Below are positions 44,872 to 55,200 of a stretch of 64,000 nucleotides of DNA, one piece after another; positions within the stretch are counted from its first letter, which is position 1; each line of letters begins with the position of its first letter. Location: contig NZ_CYSD01000031.1 in NCBI RefSeq assembly GCF_001458415.1, positions 87,922 to 151,921 on the forward strand, written 5' to 3'. Origin of the DNA: Tritonibacter multivorans (GTDB lineage Bacteria > Pseudomonadota > Alphaproteobacteria > Rhodobacterales > Rhodobacteraceae). A model generated the notes under the pieces. The model did not search any database and had not been told where the DNA came from. It saw only the letters and a program-made list of their open reading frames with translations. The position numbers and the translations under genes are program-made.

Positions 44872-47800
44872 TGGGCCTCCAGTTCTGTTTCTTGAAAAGT
44901 ATTAATAAAATGGGTGCTATCGGCGCTGCAGTGCAGCACAACTCTCAAACCATAATCCGCAGGCATCACACGCGCGACAGGAGAGATCCCGTCATGGGCC
45001 AAAGACGTCGCCCAAAGATCTTCACCAAGGTGATGAATTTCAATGTCCGCTGAATGCAACCGTTCCCCGGTCTGCCTCTGCACCCACCAGCGCAAGGCTT
45101 CCTTTATGGCGACACGCGGCATCAAAAAACGTTCGCGGTCGGCGGGTTGATCCTGCAGGTCTTGCCACATCTCGCGTTCTGCGAGGCTGAGTGTGCTGAA
45201 GGCCAAAACCCGATGGAACACCCCCCCAACCCGACGCCAGAAATCAAGGCCCAAGTCCGGCAGGTCCCAAACAACAGTATCCCCTTTAGGACATACGACA
45301 CTTGGCTGCCCAATCCAGCCATTTACCGGCTCGAGGCTGTAGCAATAGAAGGCTTCAGGCAGTGCGCTATGTGCATTTTGCATGCCTTCGATACGCACAA
45401 TAATGCGATCGTTTTGAAAGCAATCCGTGCTCCATGTGCCATCATTTCCAGCTTTCGGAGGCGCAACCTGCGAGGAGCGCAGCCATAGGCCGTCAGCCGC
45501 GCCCGGAGGCGGATCAAACAATTCAATGCGTTTAATGGACCGCGGAAAGCTCGCAAAATACGGGCCACGTTCCTGCGCCAACCAGAATGCTGTGATCTGG
45601 GTGAAAGCATCAAACAACGCAGGGTTCAAAATGAACTCCGGATCGTCACCGTCGCGGACAAAATCCACAACTGAAACATCTGAGAGTGTGGCTTCAATAC
45701 CCTGTGGGCTCCAGCAGGTGACCGTATCGATGGTCTGGAAGATCGGTCCGTGGAAAATGTTCTCTCGATACATTTCGAACGGCTCGGACCAATTGTATCC
45801 ATGGTGTTCCAGAAGCGGGGCAAGCGCCGGTGAAGACGGAGAAAACGCACCAAAAGTCAGCTGCGCCGACACCGCGCGTCGACCCCTGTTCCAGATCTCA
45901 CAGACAACTTTTGCATCACCGGCTTTCACAGCTTTGACTTGCACTTCGGTCTGATCGTCATCCGCCCAGATCCAGCCTTCGCCTGCCATGTTTTCAACCA
46001 GCCCCAGATCACGGCGCCCAAGGAGCAACGCCGCGGCTTCGGCCATGAGTTCCAGCGACACCATAAACGGAACACATGCCGTGCCCCTCAGGTTCGGGTT
46101 TTCGCTTACCGGGCCGGACAACACATGATCCTGAAGGAAGTAGCAGTCCTCAATTGCAAACCGTACAGAGGCCTCCAGCCGATCCTCTCCCAGCTTTTCC
46201 GCCTCTTCGATCAGGCCAAAAGGAGATGCCAGAGTTTCAGACCGACGACGGGCATCGACGGCTTTTGATACGGGTTCAACGGTTGCTGACACATCTTTTT
46301 CCGCCGCCCCGAACGCCCCAGTTCCAGACGGCTGTTCGGCAGCTGCGCCAAGCCCCAAGCCATTTAAGAAACGCACCAATTCTGGGGTGGCTTTAATTCG
46401 GGGGATTGTATTGGCAACCACAACGCCTTTGGGTTTGGGTGTTTTCAGATTCTGCAAGTCGACGTCACAAAGCCCACGCCCATCGAACAAGGGCACAGGG
46501 TCGTAGCGACCGCAAACGAACAACTGCCCAAACAGCTGCAACAAGGCCTCCAGCCCTGGCTTGGTTTCCAGATTGCTGGCGGCCACCATAACATCCGCAT
46601 CAGGAGCTTCGGTCTTGAGGATCTGATTGGCAAAACTGCTCAGCTTGCTCCCCGGCGCCACCTCGACAAACGCCCGAACACCGTCGTCAAACATTGCCTT
46701 TATCGTGTCGACAAATCGCACCGGCTGAACCCACTGGCGGCAAGCCAATTCAATGATTTTTTCTGGATCCCCGTCAAACTTCCCTGTCGATGCACAGGAA
46801 TAGAGCGGCACTTTCGCCGCGTTTACACCGATGCGGCTATAGAACGCCTCAAAAGCGGCTCGCATGGGTTCAAAACCCGCAGTGTGGTAGCCGCGATCAA
46901 AAGCCAATTTTTCGACGACGCCCCCCGCTTGCGTCAGCGTATCTTTCAGCTGATCCCCGCTCTGGCCGGGTGCAAAAACGATGGTCTGATTGGGACAGTT
47001 CTGCATCGCAATGACTGCATCATGCCCCTGCAAAAGTTCTTCGACCTGCGACTGCCCCAATAAGCCAACGGCCAGCAAAGCGCCGGTTGGAACCTGGCCG
47101 CTTTCGTTCACTTCCCGGCTCAGTGCGGTGATTTCCCGGAAACAGGAAAGCATCTCATCGTGGCCATCCGCCGTCACCACCCCCGCCGCCACCAAAGCGC
47201 CGCTTTCACCCGTGCTATGACCGACCATCACGTCCGGCTGCACCCCAAGCGAGGTCAGCAGACCAAACATCGCCTGCCCGCCAAGAAACGCCGCCTCAGA
47301 CCCGACCGCCATGTCATAAATCTGCCTTTGCAGATCCGATCTTTTTGCAGCGTCCAACTCACTGGCACGGGGATAGAAAATGTCGATACGGTTCGTTTCG
47401 CCGGAGCCCGTGCTGGTCTCGCCCCAAAAATCCAGCCAGCTGCGCAGGGCCGGAAAGCGACAGGCGAGATCCTCGAACATTCCGAGATACTGCGAGCCTT
47501 CTCCGGCAAACATAAAGGCAAGCTGACCCTCAAGGGGCGCGGGTCGAAACGCAATGCCATTTCGCGTCACAAAGGATTGCACGCCCTTAGCCAACCGTTT
47601 GCGCGACTGGGCCAGTTTCTTCCGCAACGCTTCGAGGCTGTCGGCAACAATTGCCAGCCGATACGCCCCCGGCAGGCCCTGCGCGGCCTTCTGCGCACCG
47701 CGGGCGATCGTCGCCAAATCCAGATCTGTGCGCGCCTCAGTAAATCTTTCCAAGGTGCTGATTGCGACCTCAAGTTCTTCCACATTTGACGCGTTGAACA

Positions 47801-49253
47801 CAAAGAGCTCATGCGTCCAGGGTGTCATGTCCGCGATATTGCTCGGCTCTTGAGCCTCTTCCAAAATGACATGTGCGTTCACACCGCCAAATCCAAAGGC
47901 ATTCACCCCCGCGCGTCGCGGCGAGTGCTGGTCATGGATCCAAGGGCGCGGCTCCGTGTTCACAAACAGCTGCGTTTTATTGATCTGCAGATCGGTCTTC
48001 ACCTCATCACAAAGCGTCGGGGGGAGCACCCGGTGGTGCAGCGCAAGCGACGTTTTGATCAGACCGGCAATGCCGGCAGCCGGAATACAATGGCTGATCA
48101 TCGACTTAACCGACCCGATTGCAATCTGCCCTTCGGTGCCCTCGCGCACGCCAAAAACTTCGGTCAAAGCCTCAATTTCGGTCCGGTCACCCAAAGGAAT
48201 TCCCGTTCCATGCGCTTCGATCAACGATACCGTCTTCGGGTCCACGCCCGCGCTTTCATAAGCGCGGCGCATGGCCAGAACCTCGCCTTCCTGTGAGGGG
48301 CTCAGCAAACCAAGACCGCGCCCATCGCTCGATTGGCCAACGCCACGAATAACGCTGTAGATCCGGTCGCCATCTGCCTTGGCGTCCTCCAGACGCTTCA
48401 GCACAACCACGCCCGCCCCTTCCCCAAGCAGAGTGCCGTCCGCCGTACCAGAAAAGGGGCGCACTTTTCCGCTGTCGCTCAACGCACCAAGCTGGGTGAA
48501 GATGATCGCAACTTCGGCCGGCAAAGAGGCGTTGACGCCGCCGACCAGCATCATACGGCTGTTGCCACGCTGCAACTCATCAACAGCCGCTTGCACGGCC
48601 AACAGAGAGGACGCGCAGGCGGCATCAATAATGTAGTTTGGGCCTCGGAGGTTCAGGCGGTTCGCAATCCGCCCGGTTAGCACATTTGGAACAAGTCCCG
48701 GTGAAATATCGGCCACGAATGGCGGCAGTTGATCGCGCAGTAAACGTTCAAATTCAGACACTTGGTCGGCGGAAATATCCGGTTTGAGCGCAAGCAAAAT
48801 TTGGCGCATCTGCTCAATAAAGACATGATGCTGTGCGGTGTTGACCTGCCCGCGATGGTAATATGGGCTATGGCCAATAATGACCCCGGTGTCGCGATGA
48901 TCAAACTTCGCCTCAAGGTAGTGTTCACCCGCATCCAAAAGCGCGCGGCGCGCAATTTCCAAGGCGATAAACTGGTCCGGTTCGCCACCGTCCAGCGCCT
49001 TTGGCATAATCCCCAGTTTTGCAAGATCAACGCGAAAGAGGTCTTTCAAATACCCCCCCTGGTCGGTCGAGGTTTCCCCCCGGCGTGTCAGATGATCTTC
49101 GGAATTCCACTCTGGCAAAGGGTCACCAATCGCGTTCACGCGGTTGACAATGTTTTCCCAGAACCGGCGCGCGTTGGGCGCTTGCGGGAAAACACAATCC
49201 ATACCGATGACCGCAATTTCTACAGGGCGCTGCGGCGGCATATTCAGGCTCAT
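44865..49253 (-). CDS. PUFA/HglE-like type I synthase, KS-AT-DH-like-PPTase-like (PKS-C)
   Basis: A 1462-residue iterative-type synthase. Ketosynthase about 10-450: active Cys213 in DAACASSLLAVQAA, His in EAHGTGIPLGDR and His in MISHCIPAAGIAG. Acyltransferase about 570-880: FMFAGEGSQYLGM and GHSTGE with Ser680. A linker region follows; then a hotdog dehydratase-like domain about 1025-1270 (LQDHVLSGPV ... TACVPFMVSLELM). The last 85 residues (PRVAIKEALRWWVQRQTG, HSADIEIHHLGEDLWATSL) resemble a PPTase-type fold as at the ends of enediyne-type synthases. No KR or ER is present; PKS-A supplies these. The ATG overlaps the PKS-A stop (ATGA). The chain product is unknown. Confidence 0.9.
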   Translation of the reverse strand: MSLNMPPQRPVEIAVIGMDCVFPQAPNARRFWENIVNRVNAIGDPLPEWNSEDHLTRRGETSTDQGGYLKDLFRVDLAKLGIMPKALDGGEPDQFIALEIARRALLDAGEHYLEAKFDHRDTGVIIGHSPYYHRGQVNTAQHHVFIEQMRQILLALKPDISADQVSEFERLLRDQLPPFVADISPGLVPNVLTGRIANRLNLRGPNYIIDAACASSLLAVQAAVDELQRGNSRMMLVGGVNASLPAEVAIIFTQLGALSDSGKVRPFSGTADGTLLGEGAGVVVLKRLEDAKADGDRIYSVIRGVGQSSDGRGLGLLSPSQEGEVLAMRRAYESAGVDPKTVSLIEAHGTGIPLGDRTEIEALTEVFGVREGTEGQIAIGSVKSMISHCIPAAGIAGLIKTSLALHHRVLPPTLCDEVKTDLQINKTQLFVNTEPRPWIHDQHSPRRAGVNAFGFGGVNAHVILEEAQEPSNIADMTPWTHELFVFNASNVEELEVAISTLERFTEARTDLDLATIARGAQKAAQGLPGAYRLAIVADSLEALRKKLAQSRKRLAKGVQSFVTRNGIAFRPAPLEGQLAFMFAGEGSQYLGMFEDLACRFPALRSWLDFWGETSTGSGETNRIDIFYPRASELDAAKRSDLQRQIYDMAVGSEAAFLGGQAMFGLLTSLGVQPDVMVGHSTGESGALVAAGVVTADGHDEMLSCFREITALSREVNESGQVPTGALLAVGLLGQSQVEELLQGHDAVIAMQNCPNQTIVFAPGQSGDQLKDTLTQAGGVVEKLAFDRGYHTAGFEPMRAAFEAFYSRIGVNAAKVPLYSCASTGKFDGDPEKIIELACRQWVQPVRFVDTIKAMFDDGVRAFVEVAPGSKLSSFANQILKTEAPDADVMVAASNLETKPGLEALLQLFGQLFVCGRYDPVPLFDGRGLCDVDLQNLKTPKPKGVVVANTIPRIKATPELVRFLNGLGLGAAAEQPSGTGAFGAAEKDVSATVEPVSKAVDARRRSETLASPFGLIEEAEKLGEDRLEASVRFAIEDCYFLQDHVLSGPVSENPNLRGTACVPFMVSLELMAEAAALLLGRRDLGLVENMAGEGWIWADDDQTEVQVKAVKAGDAKVVCEIWNRGRRAVSAQLTFGAFSPSSPALAPLLEHHGYNWSEPFEMYRENIFHGPIFQTIDTVTCWSPQGIEATLSDVSVVDFVRDGDDPEFILNPALFDAFTQITAFWLAQERGPYFASFPRSIKRIELFDPPPGAADGLWLRSSQVAPPKAGNDGTWSTDCFQNDRIIVRIEGMQNAHSALPEAFYCYSLEPVNGWIGQPSVVCPKGDTVVWDLPDLGLDFWRRVGGVFHRVLAFSTLSLAEREMWQDLQDQPADRERFLMPRVAIKEALRWWVQRQTGERLHSADIEIHHLGEDLWATSLAHDGISPVARVMPADYGLRVVLHCSADSTHFINTFQETELEAQW

Positions 49254-52200
49254 GCTGCACGTCCTTTCGACGGATCTTTCGTCTCAGCATTTGGAGAGGA
49301 CGCAAGCTGGCCAGCCTGCCGGATGCCGTGCTGCATGTTCGAAACACGCATCAGCACAGTGCCTCTGTGATCCCTGAGGATGGCGTCCGCTGTGATCACG
49401 TCAGGAGTGGCGTCGACCACTTGAAACTCAATCCGGTCGGCCTCTGACAGATCGGAGGTGAATCTTTCAATCCGTCCAAAACTGAGGGGGAGCGCAAAAA
49501 TCCCTTTCAGCGCATGCCCCCACAGAAGCGGTAGCTGAGCAATGCCATCCACGAGGAACGGGTCAAAAAGCCAGGCGTTTCGATCCCCTTTGCATTCCCC
49601 GTCGCCCAAGAGCTCGCCGGGAAAAGAGGCGCGTGTATCAATGACTGCGCCCTTTTCCCAAACGGCCGGGGCCGCCAGAACCGCCTGAAAGCTGGGCCCG
49701 TGAAACAGATGGTCCGCATAGGCCTCTGCCTGCGAAATCTGTCGCGCACCGGCCGGATCCCCCAGCCTGTCGACTGTAGGCGCTGCGGGTAACTTCGCTG
49801 TCAGGATGAACCGGGCGCCGTAGTGGGGCCGTTTTTCATCCCCTTCCGTGAACAGCTTTACGCTCACGCTTTCTTGTTCTTCCATCCCGTGCGACTGCGG
49901 ACTTAGAACCGCAACCAAGGCACGGCTGTGTTCTGCGACAATCACACCGTTATAAAGCCGCGCGTCCTCTATCGCCGCAACTTCGAGGGCCCCACCAAAG
50001 ACACGCGCAACGGCGCTTGCCATGACCTCCATTGCAACAGCCATGGGCAGAACGGGGTTCCCGTCCACAATATGATCCTGAAGATAAGGGTGATGGGCAT
50101 CGATCCTGATGCGCAGTTTTTGTTTTCCACCCGGCCCCATCTCGGGTTCGGCTTGCCCCAGAAGACCTGCTGGTCCCTCTCTGTGGAGACTGCTGCGGCT
50201 GGCTTCGGCCGCCTCCCAAGGCGCTGTTCCAAAAACAACTTCGACATTTCGAAGCGTCCCGGCACAGCGGTTCTCCTGACGGAAGAGATCCGCGCCCAGT
50301 TGCGCCTGGACCAAATAGACCCCTTGCGCCCGAAACTTTGCCTCGGTTTCCGGCGTCACCATGCCTGCGCCAAAGGTTGTTGGCGCCCAGGGCCCCCAGT
50401 TCATCGCTTTGACCTGCGTGTCGGGGCCAAGATCCGCCTGCCACTGGCACGCGATCCGCGCCATTAGTTCATTGGCTGTGGCATAGCTCGTCTGGCCCGC
50501 GTTGCCGAAGCGGCCAGCCACCGAAGTAAAGGCATAAAAGAATTTAAGCCCATCACTGCGCAAATTCCGCATGAGCAACAACAGACCGATGACTTTGGTC
50601 TCGACCACCCGGTCCCAGCTGTCGGATGGGATATCCCGCAGAAGTTTGTCTTCGATGACGCCAGCACCGTGGACTACGCCGTCGATGCGGCCATGGGTTT
50701 TGTAGATTTCCTCGAGCCCGACACGAACCGCGTCGGGGCTATTGACGTTCATCGCCATATATTCGACCCGCGCCCCGGTCGTTTTCAGCGCATCGATGCA
50801 GTCGAGCATCTCACGTGCAGCAACAACTCTGCTCGCCTTTCGGCGACCCTCTGGGATCGACAGCTTGTCGTTCTTCACAAAGTGTTTTGCCAGTTCTACT
50901 TCCGTCAGTTCTGCTAGTTTTGGATCGTCGCGCAGGCCTGCTTTCGCCGTCGGCAAGGCAGATCTCCCGGTTAGGACAAAGGTCACGCCAGGGGCGCCAA
51001 GTTCGCGAATGGTTTCGGCAGTAATGCCGCGCGCGCCACCTGTTGCCAGAATGACCTTTAGGTCACCGATTTTTTCAGGGCTGCCCGTTTTAATCGGCGC
51101 CAGCTCGGTCCGGAAAACGGTCCGCTCGCGCTTGGGATAGCCAACCTCAACACGACCGCCCTGAATTGCGGTCTCAGTCATGATCTGATCCACCTTGGCC
51201 GACAAAGGCTGTTCAGGATCCAGATCAACGGCTTTGCAACGGCGCCCTTCATCCTCCCGCAGGAGGGACTTCAGGACCCCGGTGCTGCCACCTTGCAGCT
51301 TCATCTCAAGGCCACCGCCATCACGCGCGAAAGTGCCACCCAAGGCGGTCACTGCAACCGCATGAGCCTGCGGCACAAAATCCAAGTCGCGCAGCAATAC
51401 ATAAAGCGATTTTTCGGACGCAAACAATTGCTGGCGCCAGACATCAGGATCCGCCGCCAGTTCGAGTGGCGCCTGCCCCAAGGCCGCAAGATGAATGATC
51501 CCGGCGAGCGGCTCAAACGCTTGCGCTTTGACCCAATTCGAAAGGGTCGTTTCGTCTGCCATGGCCGTTGCTTCAACGTGATGGACTTCATGACCCGCTG
51601 CTGTAAGGGCCTCCGCCATGGCCTGATCCAAGTCCGTTCCCGAGGGCACCAGAACAAAGGCGCCCTCGGTCAGTGCGCTTCGAACATCATCCGGCAACGG
51701 TTCGCGGCGCGCAGCCACTACAAACCGTGCTTGATCGGGCCGGGGCAGGTCGTCAGAAGGATCCACCGTGGGCGTGTCCTGCTGCGTCGAAGCATGTCCT
51801 GCCCCGGCCAAATTAAAATTTGAAGCGGTCTCCGCATCCGTCAGAATTGCCAGCATATCATCCAGCGTTTTTGCCTGATTCAAGGCGCTGCGCTGGCTGT
51901 CTCCGAGCTTCTCTGCCACGGGGTCTGGCAGGGCTTTGACCAAGCCCGCAACGATGTCGACCCGTTTGATCGAGTCAATGCCAAGGTCAGCTTCAATGTT
52001 CTGATCCATTTCCAGCATGTCTTCGTCGTACCCGGTCTTGTCGGACACCACGTTGAGCAATGCCATCTTCAGATCGACCTTGGCAGGTGCAGGGGGCGTC
52101 GCTTCGGCGACGGGTGTGGAGGTCACCGCAGCTGTTTCAGCCATGGCCATCGCTGGCGCTTGTGCCGGGGCAGAAACAGCAAGGGGTTCGGGTGTTGTAG

Positions 52201-55200
52201 AAGGCTCAGGTTTCTGAGCCATCGGAGTGGTCGCCGCAGGCAGTTTGGGCGCGACTTCGGTGACGCTCAATGCTTCAGGCGCCGGGCGAACACGCACGCG
52301 CTTGTGACTGGCACGGGGTTGGCTGACGGGCTCGCCAGCGCGCAGTTCGCTGAGCGCAACAGCTTCTGCGCTTTCCACGACACGCGCTACCATTTGGAAG
52401 AAACCGAGGCTAACAGATGCCTCCGTCGTGTCGCTGTCAGATTGGATCGGACTGTCGTACACAGGTTTTCCTTTCCTTTGTTTGAAAGACGAATTTTGGG
52501 AATATGCAGGCACATGGGGCGGCTTCTGCCGCGACGCAGTTTCTTGCGCCAAAACCATTTGCCCGGTGAAATTTTCAGACTGCACTTGCGCAGTTTCCGG
52601 CTGCCGGATACCGCCTGCGGCATCGGGAACAGAGAGTGCAGCCTCCGCAGTCAGCCCAACTGTTTTTTGCGGGTCTTTTGCACGCCGCACGCCGCTGCCA
52701 TTGATCCACCACCCGCTTTTCGATGGCTTTGCTGGCTGACCAAGACCATCCAAGTCGCGGCTTGTTATATCTTGGCACCCTCGGTGGTCGAACAACCGCT
52801 CCAAATCCATCGGGACGGCTTCGACTGCCAATCCTGCAATGGCAGTCAGCAAGTGCGACATACGCCCGTCTGCCTCATCTGTTGTCAGGCTGACATGGGG
52901 CCGGTCTTTCAAAATCTGGCGCACAAGTTTCGACAGCACCGCTTTCGGTCCAACCTCGACAAATATGCGCGCGCCGGCCTCGTACATATTGCCGATCTGA
53001 TCGACAAAATTCACAGGCGCGACCAAATGATCGGTCATAGCCGCGCAAACATCTGATCCGTGCGGGGCTGCTTTGGCATTCGAATAGACGGCGCCCGCTG
53101 CGTGTGCATTCCACGCCAACCCATCGATCACCTCGCCCAGGGCTTTCTGCGCCGGACGCATAAGATCCGAATGGAAGGCAGCTGCGACCGGCAAACGTGT
53201 CGCCCGAAGGTTCTTTGTTTCGGCCAAAGACAGCGCCGTCGCGACGGCTGCGTCTGGGCCGGACAAAATTACCTGAGTTGGACTGTTGTCATTGGCCACA
53301 ACAAGATCCGGCACCTCAGCAGCCAATGCATCAGCGTCGGCCCGAGAGGCTGACAGGGCCAGCATGCTACCAAGCTCCTGCCCGCTGTCAGCCGCTTTTT
53401 CCACGATCAGGCGACCTCTTGCTTCGGACACGGCCATAAGGTCATCAAAGCTCAGCACGCCCGCCGCATGATGGGCCACAAACTCACCATAGCTGTGACC
53501 GGCAAAGACATCGCCCTGCAGGCCAAGGCGTTTTGACAGGAACCGCCACAACCCGGCTTCCACAGCGCCGAGAGCAGGCTGCGCAATGTCCGTCGAGGTC
53601 AGCGCCTTTTGCGCATCTTGACGGGCCTTGTCGGTATAAGCGCCGCGAGGATAGAGAAACTCGCTCAGAACTTTTTGCGTGCCGTATCGGCGGGTCAGAG
53701 ACCCCTGCAAAAGGCTGTCTGCGCGAGACAGAGCCGCCTCCATCTCTGGCAGGTATACCGCCGCTTCGCGGTGCATGAATGTGTACTGAGAGCCCTGTCC
53801 AGAAAACAGAACCGCCACCTTGCCGGGCGTTCCCGCCTCGCTTAGGAACACGCCATCAGCCAGCTTTGCGTCGGTGTTCAAATGGGCCAATAGCGCATTC
53901 AGTTTTTTGCGCGCCTGATCCAAATTGTCGAAGACAAACCCGGCTCGAACTGCGTCATCTGACTTGAATGTCTTTACATATGCCGCCGAGAGGTAGCGCG
54001 GCTTCAGGCATGAACCGGCCGCAAGAAGTGACTGAATTTTTTCAATCTTTTCGCACAATCCACGTCGATCACCTGCTGACAGAAGCAGAATTTCACTTGG
54101 CCAGTCTTGCGTCGGGTTGATTAGATACTGCGGACGGTATTCGCCTGTATATTCCTCAAGGGTGGCGTGAAAATTGGTGCCCCCAAAGCCAAAAGCAGAC
54201 ACCGATCCGCGACGAACAACGCCATCCGGGGCTAGCCAAGGTTCAGCGTCGTCCAGCAGATAGAGCGGTGCTTCGTCATTCGCGAGGACATCATTGGGGT
54301 CTTCTACCCCGCGATGCGGCGGCAAGACTTTGTGATGCAGCGCCATGGCAACTTTGGCCAAACCGGCAATCCCGGCCGAGGCTTTGGTATGGCCGATATT
54401 TGTTTTTACCGACCCGATCACAGCACGGCGCGGCGCAGTATTGCCAGCCTGAACCAGCATACCGGTACTGTTCAATTCGGTGCTGTCCCCAACCACCGTG
54501 CCGGTGCCATGCGCTTCAAACAGCTGAACATCAGCAGGAGTATACCCTGCCTGATCATAGGCACGACGCATTGCGCGCAATTGCCCTTTGGCCTCGGGCG
54601 CGGACAGGGCTTTGCCCTTGCCGTCTGAACTGGATCCGACCCCTTTTAGGACCGCATAAACCCGGTCACCGTCGGCTTCGGCGTCTTCCAACCGCTTCAG
54701 CACCAGCATAACAATGCCTTCAGAAATCGCGATCCCGTCAGCGCCTTTGTCGAAACTGCGGCACCGTCCACGCGGGCTCAGCGCCTGCGTCTGGCTGAAA
54801 CACATAAACCCAAACGGGCTTTGCTGTGTGTCAACGCCGCCGGCAATAGCCATACGCGACCGGCCAGAACGCAGTTCATTTGCTGCCTGATACACAGCGG
54901 CAAGCGAGGAGGCACAGGCTGCATCGGTGGTATAATTTGCGCCCCCCAGATCAAGACGATTGGTGATCCGGCCAGAAACAACATTGATCAAAATGCCTGC
55001 AAATGTATCCTCGCTCCATTCCGGCAACTGGTCAGAGAGATGCGGCGCAAGCTGACCGGAAAAGCGCGGGGTTTCGGCGCGCAGGTTATACTGCAAACCC
55101 ACATCGCCCGACCCGCCGGATGCTCCGATCATAACGGATGTGTGCTCGCGCGTGTCGCGATCCATATCCGCATAGCCCGCATCCTCCAGCGCCTGATCCG

